NCBI GenBank assembly: GCA_964633285.1
Contig: CAZWGA010000022.1
Span: forward strand, 1-64,000
Direction of reading: 5' to 3'
DNA length: 64,000 nt
From: 20CM-2-55-15 sp964633285
GTDB lineage: Bacteria > Acidobacteriota > Terriglobia > 20CM-2-55-15
How positions within the stretch are numbered: position 1 is the stretch's first letter; each line of letters begins with the position of its first letter. The notes beneath the pieces were generated by a model, which saw only the letters and a program-made list of their open reading frames with translations, was not told where the DNA came from and did no database searches. Of the stretch, positions 16,434 through 23,586 are shown in pieces. The translations under genes were made by a program, and so were the position numbers.

Positions 16434-16820
16434 AGCGCGAGCAAACGGCCCCATGCCCTCTCGGCCTCCGCCTCGTTGTAAACGCTCGAATCCGGAGCGC
16501 ACCATCCATGTGCCCCTTTGTAGACTTCGATCTCGGCAGACACGTTGGCCTTCGCGAACGTATCTTTCATGACAGTTTTGTCATTGGGTCTCGACATGTC
16601 GTCGTTTGAGGCGATGGCGACGAGGAATTGAGCCTTTGTTTTCGCAGCCTNNNNNNNNNNNNNNNNNNNNNNNNNNNNNNNNNNNNNNNNNNNNNNNNNN
16701 NNNNNNNNNNNNNNNNNNNNNNNNNNNNNNNNNNNNNNNNNNNNNNNNNNTCACCAAACCGAGAGCTTCGAACTCCTGTTTGTCTTTTCAAAACGATCCT
16801 GATCGCACATATCCTTGCTC
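16412..16820 (-). pseudogene. Dienelactone hydrolase family protein, split by gap and frameshift
   Basis: Two ends of one gene are visible. The 5' end (ATG at 16818-16820, after TAAGGAGCAAGGAT) reads MCDQDRFEK and then hits a stop at 16751 in that frame. Adding one A in the AAAA run near 16792 gives instead DKQEFEALGLV running into the gap, which fits Tat-type dienelactone hydrolases. The 3' end (16412-16650) encodes 76 residues with the catalytic Asp in FLVAIASNDDMSRPND and the catalytic His in KGAHGWCAP. The family is about 280 residues long, so roughly 180 residues, about 550 bp, are missing although the gap shows only 100 Ns. Most likely an intact gene damaged by assembly. Confidence 0.75.
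16651..16750. other. Assembly gap (100 Ns)
   Basis: A run of exactly 100 Ns joining two contigs. The flanking coding pieces belong to one dienelactone hydrolase gene, which supports the join but implies that more than 100 bases are missing. Confidence 0.98.
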
Positions 16821-16905
16821 CTTATCGACCTGATTTTTGCGGTAGCCCGCACGCATTTTGCCGACATTCTACTTTGTCGGAGGGCAGCGTTCCAGTTCAT
16901 CGAGA

Positions 16906-17238
16906 CTACCGAAAATTGACGATCGTCAGGACGTCGCCGTCTCGGGCTTGAATGCGGCCACCCACGAGGACCAAACCGCGGCCGAAGCACATCCGGACGC
17001 GAAAAATTGTAGCGGGAGCTTCGTTGCCCGATCTGTCGCGAATGCGGACGAGGGCCTTCGGATTTGTCCGGAGCCACCGCGCAAATCCGTCGCGGCTCGC
17101 TTCGTCCGCGTGGTGAACCAGAAGTGCGGATGGCTCCTGCCCCTGCGTGAAAGTCTCCAGGACTCTGACAGACACCGCGGCCGGCTCGACCGGTCTGCGG
17201 AAAAGCTGAGCAAAAAACACGCGCCGGTTGAATGTCAT
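16906..17238 (-). CDS. Hypothetical protein coupled to the ORF6N gene
   Basis: A 110-residue protein of unknown function. It starts MTFNRRVFFAQLFRRP, is basic at the N-terminus, and has a beta-rich C-terminal half (NEAPATIFRVRMCFGRGLVLVGGRIQARDGDVLTIVNF). A strong ribosome binding site (AAAGGAG, 6 nt spacing) and a 4-nt ATGA overlap with the ORF6N gene upstream show that it is translated and coupled. No membrane segment or metal motif is visible. Confidence 0.65.
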   Translation of the reverse strand: MTFNRRVFFAQLFRRPVEPAAVSVRVLETFTQGQEPSALLVHHADEASRDGFARWLRTNPKALVRIRDRSGNEAPATIFRVRMCFGRGLVLVGGRIQARDGDVLTIVNFR

Positions 17239-17825
17239 TTGTGCTCCTTTCTTCCGCGCGGGTTTCCGGCCGTAATGAATCCGATCGGCCTGGTTGTCTT
17301 CTCGGGAATTGCAATCAGCGCACGAATGGCTTCGAAGACCTGCTGGAAGCGGTGGTCGTATCGCGTTTCGAGTTCATCGATGCGGCGCGACAGTTCGGCG
17401 TATTCCGCGAGTACTGCGCGCATCTTCACGAACGCGCGCACGACATAGACGCTGGCTTCAATCGCAATGTTGCTTTTGAGAACGCTGGCCAGCATGATTG
17501 CGCCGTGCTCGGTGAACACGTGAGGCGGATGTTTGATATTGCTTCCTTTCTTCAAGGTCGCAATTTGCGACCTTGAAGCGGCAATCTCTTTCGCTTCGGC
17601 CAGAGTTAATCGAAATGCAAAGTCTGCAGGGAAACGTTTGCGGTTCCTCCGAAGTTGTTCATTGAGCCGCTTCGTTGTGACGCCGTACAGTCTGGCCAGA
17701 TCGTGGTCCAGCATCACTCTGTGTCCGCGTACGACAACGATTTGTTCTTGTACAGCAGCCACCGTATTCAGACGATTTGCGGACTTAATCAGCATGGGTT
17801 TTGGCATCGCGCTCTTCGTCTTCAT
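17235..17825 (-). CDS. ORF6N-domain protein
   Basis: A 196-residue protein with an N-terminal ORF6N domain (about residues 24-110): VVRGHRVMLDHDLARLYGVTTKRLNEQLRRNRKRFPADFAFRLT, then HVFTEHGAIMLASVLKS. A helical, coiled-coil-like region follows (about 115-170). ORF6N domains are DNA-associated modules of phage antirepressor-type proteins (KilA-N relatives), but stand-alone chromosomal copies are common. Here its start overlaps the comM stop (ATGA) and its stop overlaps the next start (ATGA), so it belongs to a comM operon, not an intact prophage. Internal starts at residues 7 or 11 are possible. Confidence 0.82.
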   Translation of the reverse strand: MKTKSAMPKPMLIKSANRLNTVAAVQEQIVVVRGHRVMLDHDLARLYGVTTKRLNEQLRRNRKRFPADFAFRLTLAEAKEIAASRSQIATLKKGSNIKHPPHVFTEHGAIMLASVLKSNIAIEASVYVVRAFVKMRAVLAEYAELSRRIDELETRYDHRFQQVFEAIRALIAIPEKTTRPIGFITAGNPRGRKEHK

Positions 17826-19357
17826 AGCCAGAGATTCCGATCCAGCGTGCGGTATTGCACAGCTTCAGAGAGATGCTTTGGCTCGATGTCTTCAGCGCCT
17901 TCAAGATCGGCGATCGTCCGGGCCACTTTCAAAATGCGATCGTAGCCTCGAGCCGAGAACCCCAGTTTGGTCACTGCGTTTTCCACGATTTTTTCGCAGT
18001 CCGGTGTGAGCACGCAGTACTTGCGAATGTGCCGCGGACCCATCTGCGCATTCGAGTAGATGTGTTCGTCGAAGAAACGCCGCAGTTGGGTGTTGCGGGC
18101 TGCGATCACGCGATGGCGGATCGTCTCCGACGATTCGGCGGACCGAGGGCCGGCAAGATCTTTGTACGGTACAGCCGGAACGTCGACTTGAATATCGATG
18201 CGATCCATCAACGGACCCGAGATCTTGGACATGTAGCGCTGGATTTGCGGCGGCGTGCAGAAACACTCCCGCCTGAAATCGTTCGCGAACCCGCACGGAC
18301 AGGGATTCATCGCTGCGATCAGAACAAACGAAGCCGGGAACGTGAGCGTCATCTGGGCTCGGGCGATCGTGACTCTTCGGTCCTCCAGAGGTTGCCGCAA
18401 AACTTCAAGAACATTCCGCGGGAACTCCGGAAGCTCGTCGAGAAACAGGACGCCGTTGTGCGCCATGCTGACCTCTCCGGGACGCGGGATCGGACCGCCT
18501 CCGACAAGACCTGCATCGGAGATCGTGTGATGCGGCGAACGAAACGGACGCGATGAAATCAATCCGCTCTCTGATGGAAGCAGGCCCGTCACCGAATGGA
18601 TGCGCGTCGTCTCCAGGCTTTCTTCGAAACTCATCGGCGGAAGAATGGTCGGTATGCGTTTCGCGAGCATCGTCTTTCCCGCTCCAGGTGATCCGACGAG
18701 CAGCATGTTGTGACCGCCCGCCATGGCAACTTCGATCGCTCGCTTGGCGTGGAATTGTCCGCGGACATCGCGAAAGTCTTCTGTTCGACGGTGCGTTTCC
18801 GGCGTTGCCAGACTACCCTCGTTGCGGACCGGTTCGATCGGACGCGTCCCATTGATGAACTCCACCACTTCGGTGAGTGTTCGCACGGGATATACGGCAA
18901 CACCTTCGACGACGGAGGCTTCTCGAGCGTTTCCCAGTGGAACAAGAAGGTGCGGAATCTTTCCATCGCGAGCGAGCATCGCGATGGAAAGAGCGCCTTT
19001 GACGGGCCTCAACTTCCCGTCCAGCGAAAGCTCACCCACCATCAAATAATCGGAAAGGTCCTGTTTGGCCAGAAGCCCGTGGCCGCCCAGAATCCCGATT
19101 GCCATGGGAAGATCGAAGGCCGAACCTTCTTTCTTCACATCGGCGGGCGCTAAATTGATAACGATGCATTGATAAGGCGAACCGAATCCATTGTTCCGGA
19201 TCGCGGGAATGACGCGATTCCGCGATTCCCGCACAGCAGTATCGGGCAGGCCGACAATTCGAAATTGGCCATTGCCTCCCGTGGAAATATTGACTTCGAC
19301 ATCGACAAGATAAGCTTCGATGCCATAAACGGCAGCACTCCGAGTTTTGAAAAGCAT
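17822..19357 (-). CDS. comM: YifB/ComM-family Mg-chelatase-like AAA+ ATPase
   Basis: A 511-residue protein with the ComM/YifB layout: an N-terminal Lon-protease-like fold domain (residues ~20-170), an AAA+ domain with Walker A GSPGAGKT (residues 222-229) and Walker B VLFLDELPEF (around 300), and a C-terminal Mg-chelatase helical domain with CPCGF and a final helix bundle. In naturally competent bacteria ComM is a hexameric helicase promoting branch migration during integration of incoming DNA. Full length for the family. It is the first gene of a small operon with the ORF6N and 110-residue proteins. Confidence 0.92.
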   Translation of the reverse strand: MLFKTRSAAVYGIEAYLVDVEVNISTGGNGQFRIVGLPDTAVRESRNRVIPAIRNNGFGSPYQCIVINLAPADVKKEGSAFDLPMAIGILGGHGLLAKQDLSDYLMVGELSLDGKLRPVKGALSIAMLARDGKIPHLLVPLGNAREASVVEGVAVYPVRTLTEVVEFINGTRPIEPVRNEGSLATPETHRRTEDFRDVRGQFHAKRAIEVAMAGGHNMLLVGSPGAGKTMLAKRIPTILPPMSFEESLETTRIHSVTGLLPSESGLISSRPFRSPHHTISDAGLVGGGPIPRPGEVSMAHNGVLFLDELPEFPRNVLEVLRQPLEDRRVTIARAQMTLTFPASFVLIAAMNPCPCGFANDFRRECFCTPPQIQRYMSKISGPLMDRIDIQVDVPAVPYKDLAGPRSAESSETIRHRVIAARNTQLRRFFDEHIYSNAQMGPRHIRKYCVLTPDCEKIVENAVTKLGFSARGYDRILKVARTIADLEGAEDIEPKHLSEAVQYRTLDRNLWL

Positions 19358-19407
19358 GTGATTTGTGGTGGGATAGTGGGCAGGGCGAAATCAGTTTAAG
19401 AAGAGGA

Positions 19408-19464
19408 CGCCTTCACTGCAAGCATGAATTCATTCAACCCCAGCGAGAAAAAACCGTGAAGGCG
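19408..19464 (+). promoter_or_regulatory. Possible leader peptide and start-sequestering hairpin
   Basis: CGCCTTCAC (19408-19416) is perfectly complementary to GTGAAGGCG (19456-19464), whose first three bases are the GTG start of the next gene. The loop holds a mini-ORF (19424-19459, MNSFNPSEKKP) whose TGA overlaps that GTG. The layout resembles translational coupling or attenuation. A 9-bp match could be chance. Confidence 0.3.
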
Positions 19465-19674
19465 TTCGCAATTTCATGGGCGCTTATTCGTTATTACTTC
19501 CGCCTGGTTCCCGGTGATTGGTATCGCAGGCCGCCGTTTATTCCATGGCCTCCGCCGATGTACATTCAATGGAGGTTGAAAACCGCGTACGGCAGGAACC
19601 GCCCTTCATGGCCTCACGTACTGCGTGATGTCTGGCAATTCGGCGACTGGCTTCGCACCTTCGACAAGAATTGA
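19456..19674 (+). CDS. Trp-rich small hypothetical protein
   Basis: A 72-residue protein starting at GTG. It is unusually rich in Trp (8) and Pro: RYYFRLVPGDWYRRPPFIPW, then MYIQWRLKTAYGRNRPSW, then RDVWQFGDWLRTFD. It has no signal peptide. I know no function. It is supported by its ordered aromatic composition, by a stop 2 nt before the Nudix ATG (suggesting a two-gene unit), and by the mini-ORF overlapping its start. The ribosome binding site is weak. Confidence 0.55.
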   Translation: MKAFAISWALIRYYFRLVPGDWYRRPPFIPWPPPMYIQWRLKTAYGRNRPSWPHVLRDVWQFGDWLRTFDKN

Positions 19675-19676
19675 GC

Positions 19677-20072
19677 ATGTCTTTTCCCATAAAGCAGTCG
19701 ATCGCGGTGATGATCTCGAATGGCGATCGCATACTGATCATCCGCCGGCCGGATGACGACGACGAACTTCCGGGGATATGGGGACTTCCGGCGGGATCTT
19801 TCCGGACAGGAGAATCCGTTGGCGATCTCATCGGCAGAATTGGTGAAGAGAAACTCGGCGTGACGCTCGTCGCTCGAGAAAAACTCGCTGAAGGCGTTCA
19901 AGTCCGCGCGAGCTATCGGCTGGAGATGGAGCTTTGGGATGCCGAAATGAGAGGGGTTCCCAAACATCCGGAATGGCGATGGGGAGAAATCGGGGAACTG
20001 AAACCCGGAGCAGGTTCAGGATCGCTTTGCTGCGAACTCGCTATAAAACGCAAAGGCCGCGTCAGCGGATAA
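19677..20072 (+). CDS. Nudix-fold protein with degenerate Nudix box
   Basis: A 131-residue protein of the Nudix hydrolase fold (IAVMISNGDRILIIRRPDD...LPGIWGLPAGSF). The Nudix box should read GX5EX7REUXEEXGU. Here residues 40-62 give G40, E46 and R54, but the expected Glu positions 55, 58 and 59 are Ile, Glu and Lys. Losing two of the three metal-binding Glu residues may abolish or change pyrophosphatase activity. The ATG at 19677 is 2 nt after the previous stop; a TTG at 19671 is in frame. Confidence 0.75.
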   Translation: MSFPIKQSIAVMISNGDRILIIRRPDDDDELPGIWGLPAGSFRTGESVGDLIGRIGEEKLGVTLVAREKLAEGVQVRASYRLEMELWDAEMRGVPKHPEWRWGEIGELKPGAGSGSLCCELAIKRKGRVSG

Positions 20073-20123
20073 TTGCGTTTTTCGCCAGGGACGGTAGCGG
20101 AGAAAGCAATTACTGACGCGGCC
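20055..20123. repeat. Long inverted repeat after the Nudix gene
   Basis: GGCCGCGTCAG plus TAATTGC (20055-20065 and 20070-20076) pair with GCAATTA plus CTGACGCGGCC (20106-20123). That is 18 pairs with a 4-nt bulge and a 29-nt loop. The left arm includes the last codons of the Nudix gene. It lies between convergent genes and has no T-run directly after it. Confidence 0.7.
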
Positions 20124-20192
20124 TGTTAATCTTGCGCTTACAACCAATAGACCGGCGAAATTCTCAGAAAATACAATTTTTTTTGGCCGGGT

Positions 20193-21188
20193 TTATATTT
20201 CCCACCGGAGCAGGAGGCTGCCCCATGTGAAACCGGCTCCAAAGCTGGCTAAAAGGATGAGATCTTTCTTCTGAATCTTATTAGATTCAAAGGCTTCCGA
20301 GAGGCAAATAGGAATCGTGGCGGCGGTGGTATTGGCATACTTATCAATATTGATAGCCACCTGAGAGTCTTCCAGACCCATTTTTTCTACAGCAGCATTA
20401 ATAATCCGCAGGTTTGCCTGATGGGGAATATATAGTTTGAGATCTTTTGCCGTAAGTCCATGTTTTTCCAAAAGTTCGCGCGAGATCTCCGACATTCCCC
20501 GCACGGCAAACTTGAACACGTTGCGGCCATCCTGATGGACGAAGTGCATTTTCTTTTCAATGGTTTCCGAGCTTGTTGGGTTCAGGCTCCCCCCGCCGGG
20601 CATGAAGAGGAACTGGCCGCCGCCGCCATCGCTCCGAAGCAGCGAATCCATGATCCCGCATTCGCCGTCTTCGGCAGGTTCCAGCAAAACCGCGCCCGCA
20701 CCGTCACCGAATAAAACGCAGGTCGCCCGATCCTGGAAATCAATGATGGATGTCATCACATCCGCTCCGATCACCAGGACTCGCTTGTGCGTGCCCGTGC
20801 ATACAAACTGAACTCCCGTCGCAAGCGCATATATGAAACCCGAGCAGGCTCCCGACAGATCGAATCCCCATGCCTTCCGCGCGCCAATTTTTGTTTGAAC
20901 CAGACAAGCAGTGGACGGGAAAAACATGTCCGGAGTCACTGTTGCCACAATAATCAGATCGATATCGGAAGGATCGAGTCCTCTTTTTTCCAGAAGGCGT
21001 TTCGCAGCCGCGGCCGCCAAATCGCTGGTCGCCTGGCCTTTTTCGACGACGCGGCGTTCACGAATGCCGGTTCGTTCGACAATCCATTCATCGGAGGTAT
21101 CTACTTTTTTTTCGAGATCCTTGTTTGTGACTCGGCGTTCAGGAACGAAGTGGCTGACGGCGGTGATTTTGGCTCGGCTCGTACTCAA
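20193..21188 (-). CDS. fabH: 3-oxoacyl-ACP synthase III (KAS III)
   Basis: A 331-residue protein of normal FabH length with the complete catalytic triad: Cys115 in SGACSGFIYAL, His256 in IPHQANLRI and Asn286 in DKYANTTAAT. It condenses acetyl-CoA (or a branched starter CoA) with malonyl-ACP to start type II fatty acid synthesis in the cytoplasm. It is not in a fab operon here. It stands alone, divergent from the ferredoxin gene, with a shared intergenic region of 151 nt. Confidence 0.95.
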   Translation of the reverse strand: MSTSRAKITAVSHFVPERRVTNKDLEKKVDTSDEWIVERTGIRERRVVEKGQATSDLAAAAAKRLLEKRGLDPSDIDLIIVATVTPDMFFPSTACLVQTKIGARKAWGFDLSGACSGFIYALATGVQFVCTGTHKRVLVIGADVMTSIIDFQDRATCVLFGDGAGAVLLEPAEDGECGIMDSLLRSDGGGGQFLFMPGGGSLNPTSSETIEKKMHFVHQDGRNVFKFAVRGMSEISRELLEKHGLTAKDLKLYIPHQANLRIINAAVEKMGLEDSQVAINIDKYANTTAATIPICLSEAFESNKIQKKDLILLASFGAGFTWGSLLLRWEI

Positions 21189-21223
21189 TAATGTTCCCTC
21201 TTCAGCATTTCAAACCGCCGAAC

Positions 21224-21251
21224 TTAACACACTCCGACTGCGTGTTACAAT
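21224..21251 (+). promoter_or_regulatory. Promoter upstream of the ferredoxin gene
   Basis: TTAACA (21224-21229), a 16-nt spacer and TACAAT (21246-21251), about 88 nt before the GTG start of the ferredoxin. A second TACAAT at 21300-21305 lacks a good -35 element. Confidence 0.5.
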
Positions 21252-21339
21252 CGCGAGTTCCGTCGCGCATGTACATCGAACGAATCCTTCGTTTTGGGGT
21301 ACAATGGACGCCGGAACTTTGACAGGAGTGCACTGAGAC

Positions 21340-21723
21340 GTGGCATACGATCCGAAAAAAGCAAATCCGACCCTGATTATTCCTGAAGCGCCTGCCAAGA
21401 TCACTCGCAAGAAAAAGAAGCCCAAGGAGATTGCGGTGGTGATCCCGGACAACTGCACCGGTTGTGAAGCCTGCGTCAGTTTTTGTCCGGTCGATTGCAT
21501 TGAACACACTCCCCGCGATAATTCGGACGGCATCAATGTGATTGTGCCGAACGTGCAAATCCGCTTCGACGAGTGCATCGGCTGCAAGATCTGCGTGAAC
21601 GTTTGCGAACGCATGGCATGGGATGCCATCGAGATGTGGCCGGCGGAACGCGTTGAGGAATTCTTCGAGATCAAGCTCCACGACAAGTACGAAGACGCCG
21701 TCGCCGCCTACGAGCAGAAATAG
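21340..21723 (+). CDS. 2[4Fe-4S] ferredoxin, NuoI-like
   Basis: A 127-residue protein with two 4Fe-4S motifs: Cys39, Cys42, Cys45 and Cys49 (CTGCEACVSFCP), and Cys79, Cys82, Cys85 and Cys89 (CIGCKICVNVC). A basic N-terminal extension (ITRKKKKPK, residues 21-29) and an acidic C-terminal helix flank them. It is a soluble electron carrier; its redox partner is not identifiable from context. The start is GTG, with AGGAG 11 nt upstream. It converges with ypdA: only 1 nt separates the stops. Confidence 0.88.
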   Translation: MAYDPKKANPTLIIPEAPAKITRKKKKPKEIAVVIPDNCTGCEACVSFCPVDCIEHTPRDNSDGINVIVPNVQIRFDECIGCKICVNVCERMAWDAIEMWPAERVEEFFEIKLHDKYEDAVAAYEQK

Positions 21724-21724
21724 T

Positions 21725-22705
21725 TCAGACGACCGTTTCCGATTTTGCGATCACCTGCATCAATACCTCGCCGTGAAATCGTCCGTTTTCGATAAAGACT
21801 TCTCCGTTTTGCCGTCCGCCCACAACTGATCCCGCCAGATAAACGCCTGCTATGTTGGTTTCGAAAGTTTGAGGATTGTGTTCGGCGCGCAGTGTGTCGT
21901 TGTCGTAGCGAACGCCAAGCTGATCGAAGAATTTCATAGTGGGGTGATAGCCCGTCATGGCGAAGACGTGCTGAGCGGGGATTCCGCGAACACTTCCGTT
22001 CTGGGCAACTCTGACCTGGCCGGCTGTAATTTCCAAAACCTTGGAGTTGAAGTAGGGAGCGATCTCGCCTTTCTTGAAACGGTTTTCAATATCCGGCCGG
22101 ACCCAATATTTCACGGTCGGTCCCATTTCCGATCCGCGATGTATAAGCGACACTCTTGCCCCGCCGCGGAACAAGTCGAGCGCCGCTTCAGCGGCTGAGT
22201 TCTTTCCACCAATCACCACCACGTCGCGGTCGTAAAAGGGATGTGCCTCGGTAAAGTAATGGGACACGTGCGGCAGGTCTTCGCCCGGGACGCCCATGAG
22301 ATTGGGGTTGTCGTAGTATCCGATCGAAATGACGATATTCCGCGCATCGTAAACCGAACTTGTTGTTTGAACGGAAAAATGATGGTGCCGCGTCTGCTCG
22401 ATGCTGAGCGCTTCTTCATATTGATGAACGCGAAGCTTGTACGACGCGACAACTTTTCTGTAATACTTCAGCGCCTCATTGCGGGTGGGTTTTTCGCGTT
22501 CGGATACGAGGGGAATTCCGCCGATCTCGAGGAGTTCCGGAGTCGTGAAAAAAACCATCTGAGTCGGGAAGTGCAGAATCGAATTGGTGATCCCTCCCTT
22601 TTCAAGGACGAGGTGGCGGAGTCCATGTTTCCTGGCCTCTATTGCCGCAGCGAGTCCCGATGGACCCGCGCCAACGATGATGACATCGAGTATTTCCCGG
22701 CTCAT
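21725..22705 (-). CDS. ypdA: YpdA-family bacillithiol disulphide reductase-like flavoprotein
   Basis: A 326-residue protein from the ATG at 22705, which overlaps the upstream dapF-like stop (ATGA). It has an FAD-binding GAGPSGLAAAIEA at the N-terminus, a second nucleotide-binding VVIGGKNSAAEAALDL (about residue 165) for NADPH, and a C-terminal IAGVYLAGSVVGG block. It lacks the CxxC of thioredoxin reductase. This is the pattern of YpdA, proposed to reduce bacillithiol disulphide. Its presence suggests the cell uses bacillithiol or a related thiol; no bsh genes occur in the window. Last gene of a long minus-strand run. Confidence 0.85.
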   Translation of the reverse strand: MSREILDVIIVGAGPSGLAAAIEARKHGLRHLVLEKGGITNSILHFPTQMVFFTTPELLEIGGIPLVSEREKPTRNEALKYYRKVVASYKLRVHQYEEALSIEQTRHHHFSVQTTSSVYDARNIVISIGYYDNPNLMGVPGEDLPHVSHYFTEAHPFYDRDVVVIGGKNSAAEAALDLFRGGARVSLIHRGSEMGPTVKYWVRPDIENRFKKGEIAPYFNSKVLEITAGQVRVAQNGSVRGIPAQHVFAMTGYHPTMKFFDQLGVRYDNDTLRAEHNPQTFETNIAGVYLAGSVVGGRQNGEVFIENGRFHGEVLMQVIAKSETVV

Positions 22706-23586
22706 GACGCGTCCAGATAATTCCCTTCCGCAACGATGTTTGCTGTTGACGTCAATTGAAGACGTCCGTTCTCCGGCCATTCCACCACGAGTTTGCCGGC
22801 TTTTGTATGGACTGTGACTTTTCGTTCTGTTTTTCGATTCAATATCGAAGCCACGGTTGCCCCGCAGGAGCCTGTTCCTGACGCGTAGGTCCGCCCGACA
22901 CCGCGTTCCCAGAAAGCAACTTCGATTTCTCGCGGGTTTAAGACACGAATGAATTCGACATTGGTTCGCCGTGGAAACGCAGGATGGCGTTCGAGCACAG
23001 GCCCGATCTGAGCGATATATGAATCGTTGATGTCCTCTACGAACAGCGAACAATGCGGGTTTCCCGTCGAGCAAGCCGTGATCGCGAGGGGTTTTCCGTT
23101 CGCCGGCAAGGAATAGTTCACGACCCGGTCCATCGGTTCGGCGGCAACAAAGGGAATGTCGGCAGGAGCGAGTTTCGGTTCGCCCATGTCTGCTTCGTAC
23201 TGTCCGCTTCTTCTTCGAAGCACGTAGTCACCGGAAACAGTCTGCAGGCGAATTTCTTCTTTCGGCCAGTGTCCCGACTCGATCAGGTAGGCGGCCATGC
23301 AGCGCAGGCCGTTTCCCGAACATTCGGCTTCGCTGCCGTCGCAATTGAAAATGCGCAGCCTGAAAACATCCTGATCGAGTTTCCAGAGAATCAGGCCATC
23401 GCCCCCGACTCCGAAATGACGATGGCAAATCCGGCGGGCCAGTTCCGCGTAGTCGTTTGGAACCCGGTCGCTGTGCGCGACAAGGATGAAATCGTTTCCG
23501 AGCGCGTGCGTCTTAATGAACGGGATCACGAAATGTTTCTCCTGGACCGCCATGTTCATCCGGAGGAGGTGCGGCTGCAAATCCAC
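22702..23586 (-). CDS. DapF-like diaminopimelate epimerase family protein, Ser for Cys
   Basis: A 294-residue protein with the DapF fold. Substrate-binding blocks are conserved: THALGNDF (Asn31), NCDGSEAE, GNPHCS (Asn176), RTNVEF (Asn209) and WERG (Glu227, Arg228). At both catalytic Cys positions it has Ser: Ser90 in ECSGNG (normally CGNG) and Ser236 in ASGTGSC (normally ACGTG). Cysteines occur one residue before the first site and five after the second. It may still be an epimerase by an altered mechanism, or have another substrate. The start at 23586 has GGGAG nearby and overlaps the MgtC gene by 74 nt; starts at 23559 or 23553 are possible. Confidence 0.8.
   Translation of the reverse strand: MDLQPHLLRMNMAVQEKHFVIPFIKTHALGNDFILVAHSDRVPNDYAELARRICHRHFGVGGDGLILWKLDQDVFRLRIFNCDGSEAECSGNGLRCMAAYLIESGHWPKEEIRLQTVSGDYVLRRRSGQYEADMGEPKLAPADIPFVAAEPMDRVVNYSLPANGKPLAITACSTGNPHCSLFVEDINDSYIAQIGPVLERHPAFPRRTNVEFIRVLNPREIEVAFWERGVGRTYASGTGSCGATVASILNRKTERKVTVHTKAGKLVVEWPENGRLQLTSTANIVAEGNYLDAS

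Noticed and set aside
17235..17825. Prophage or phage remnant around the ORF6N gene
   Set aside because: No integrase, structural or lysis genes nearby, and the gene overlaps comM like an ordinary operon member.
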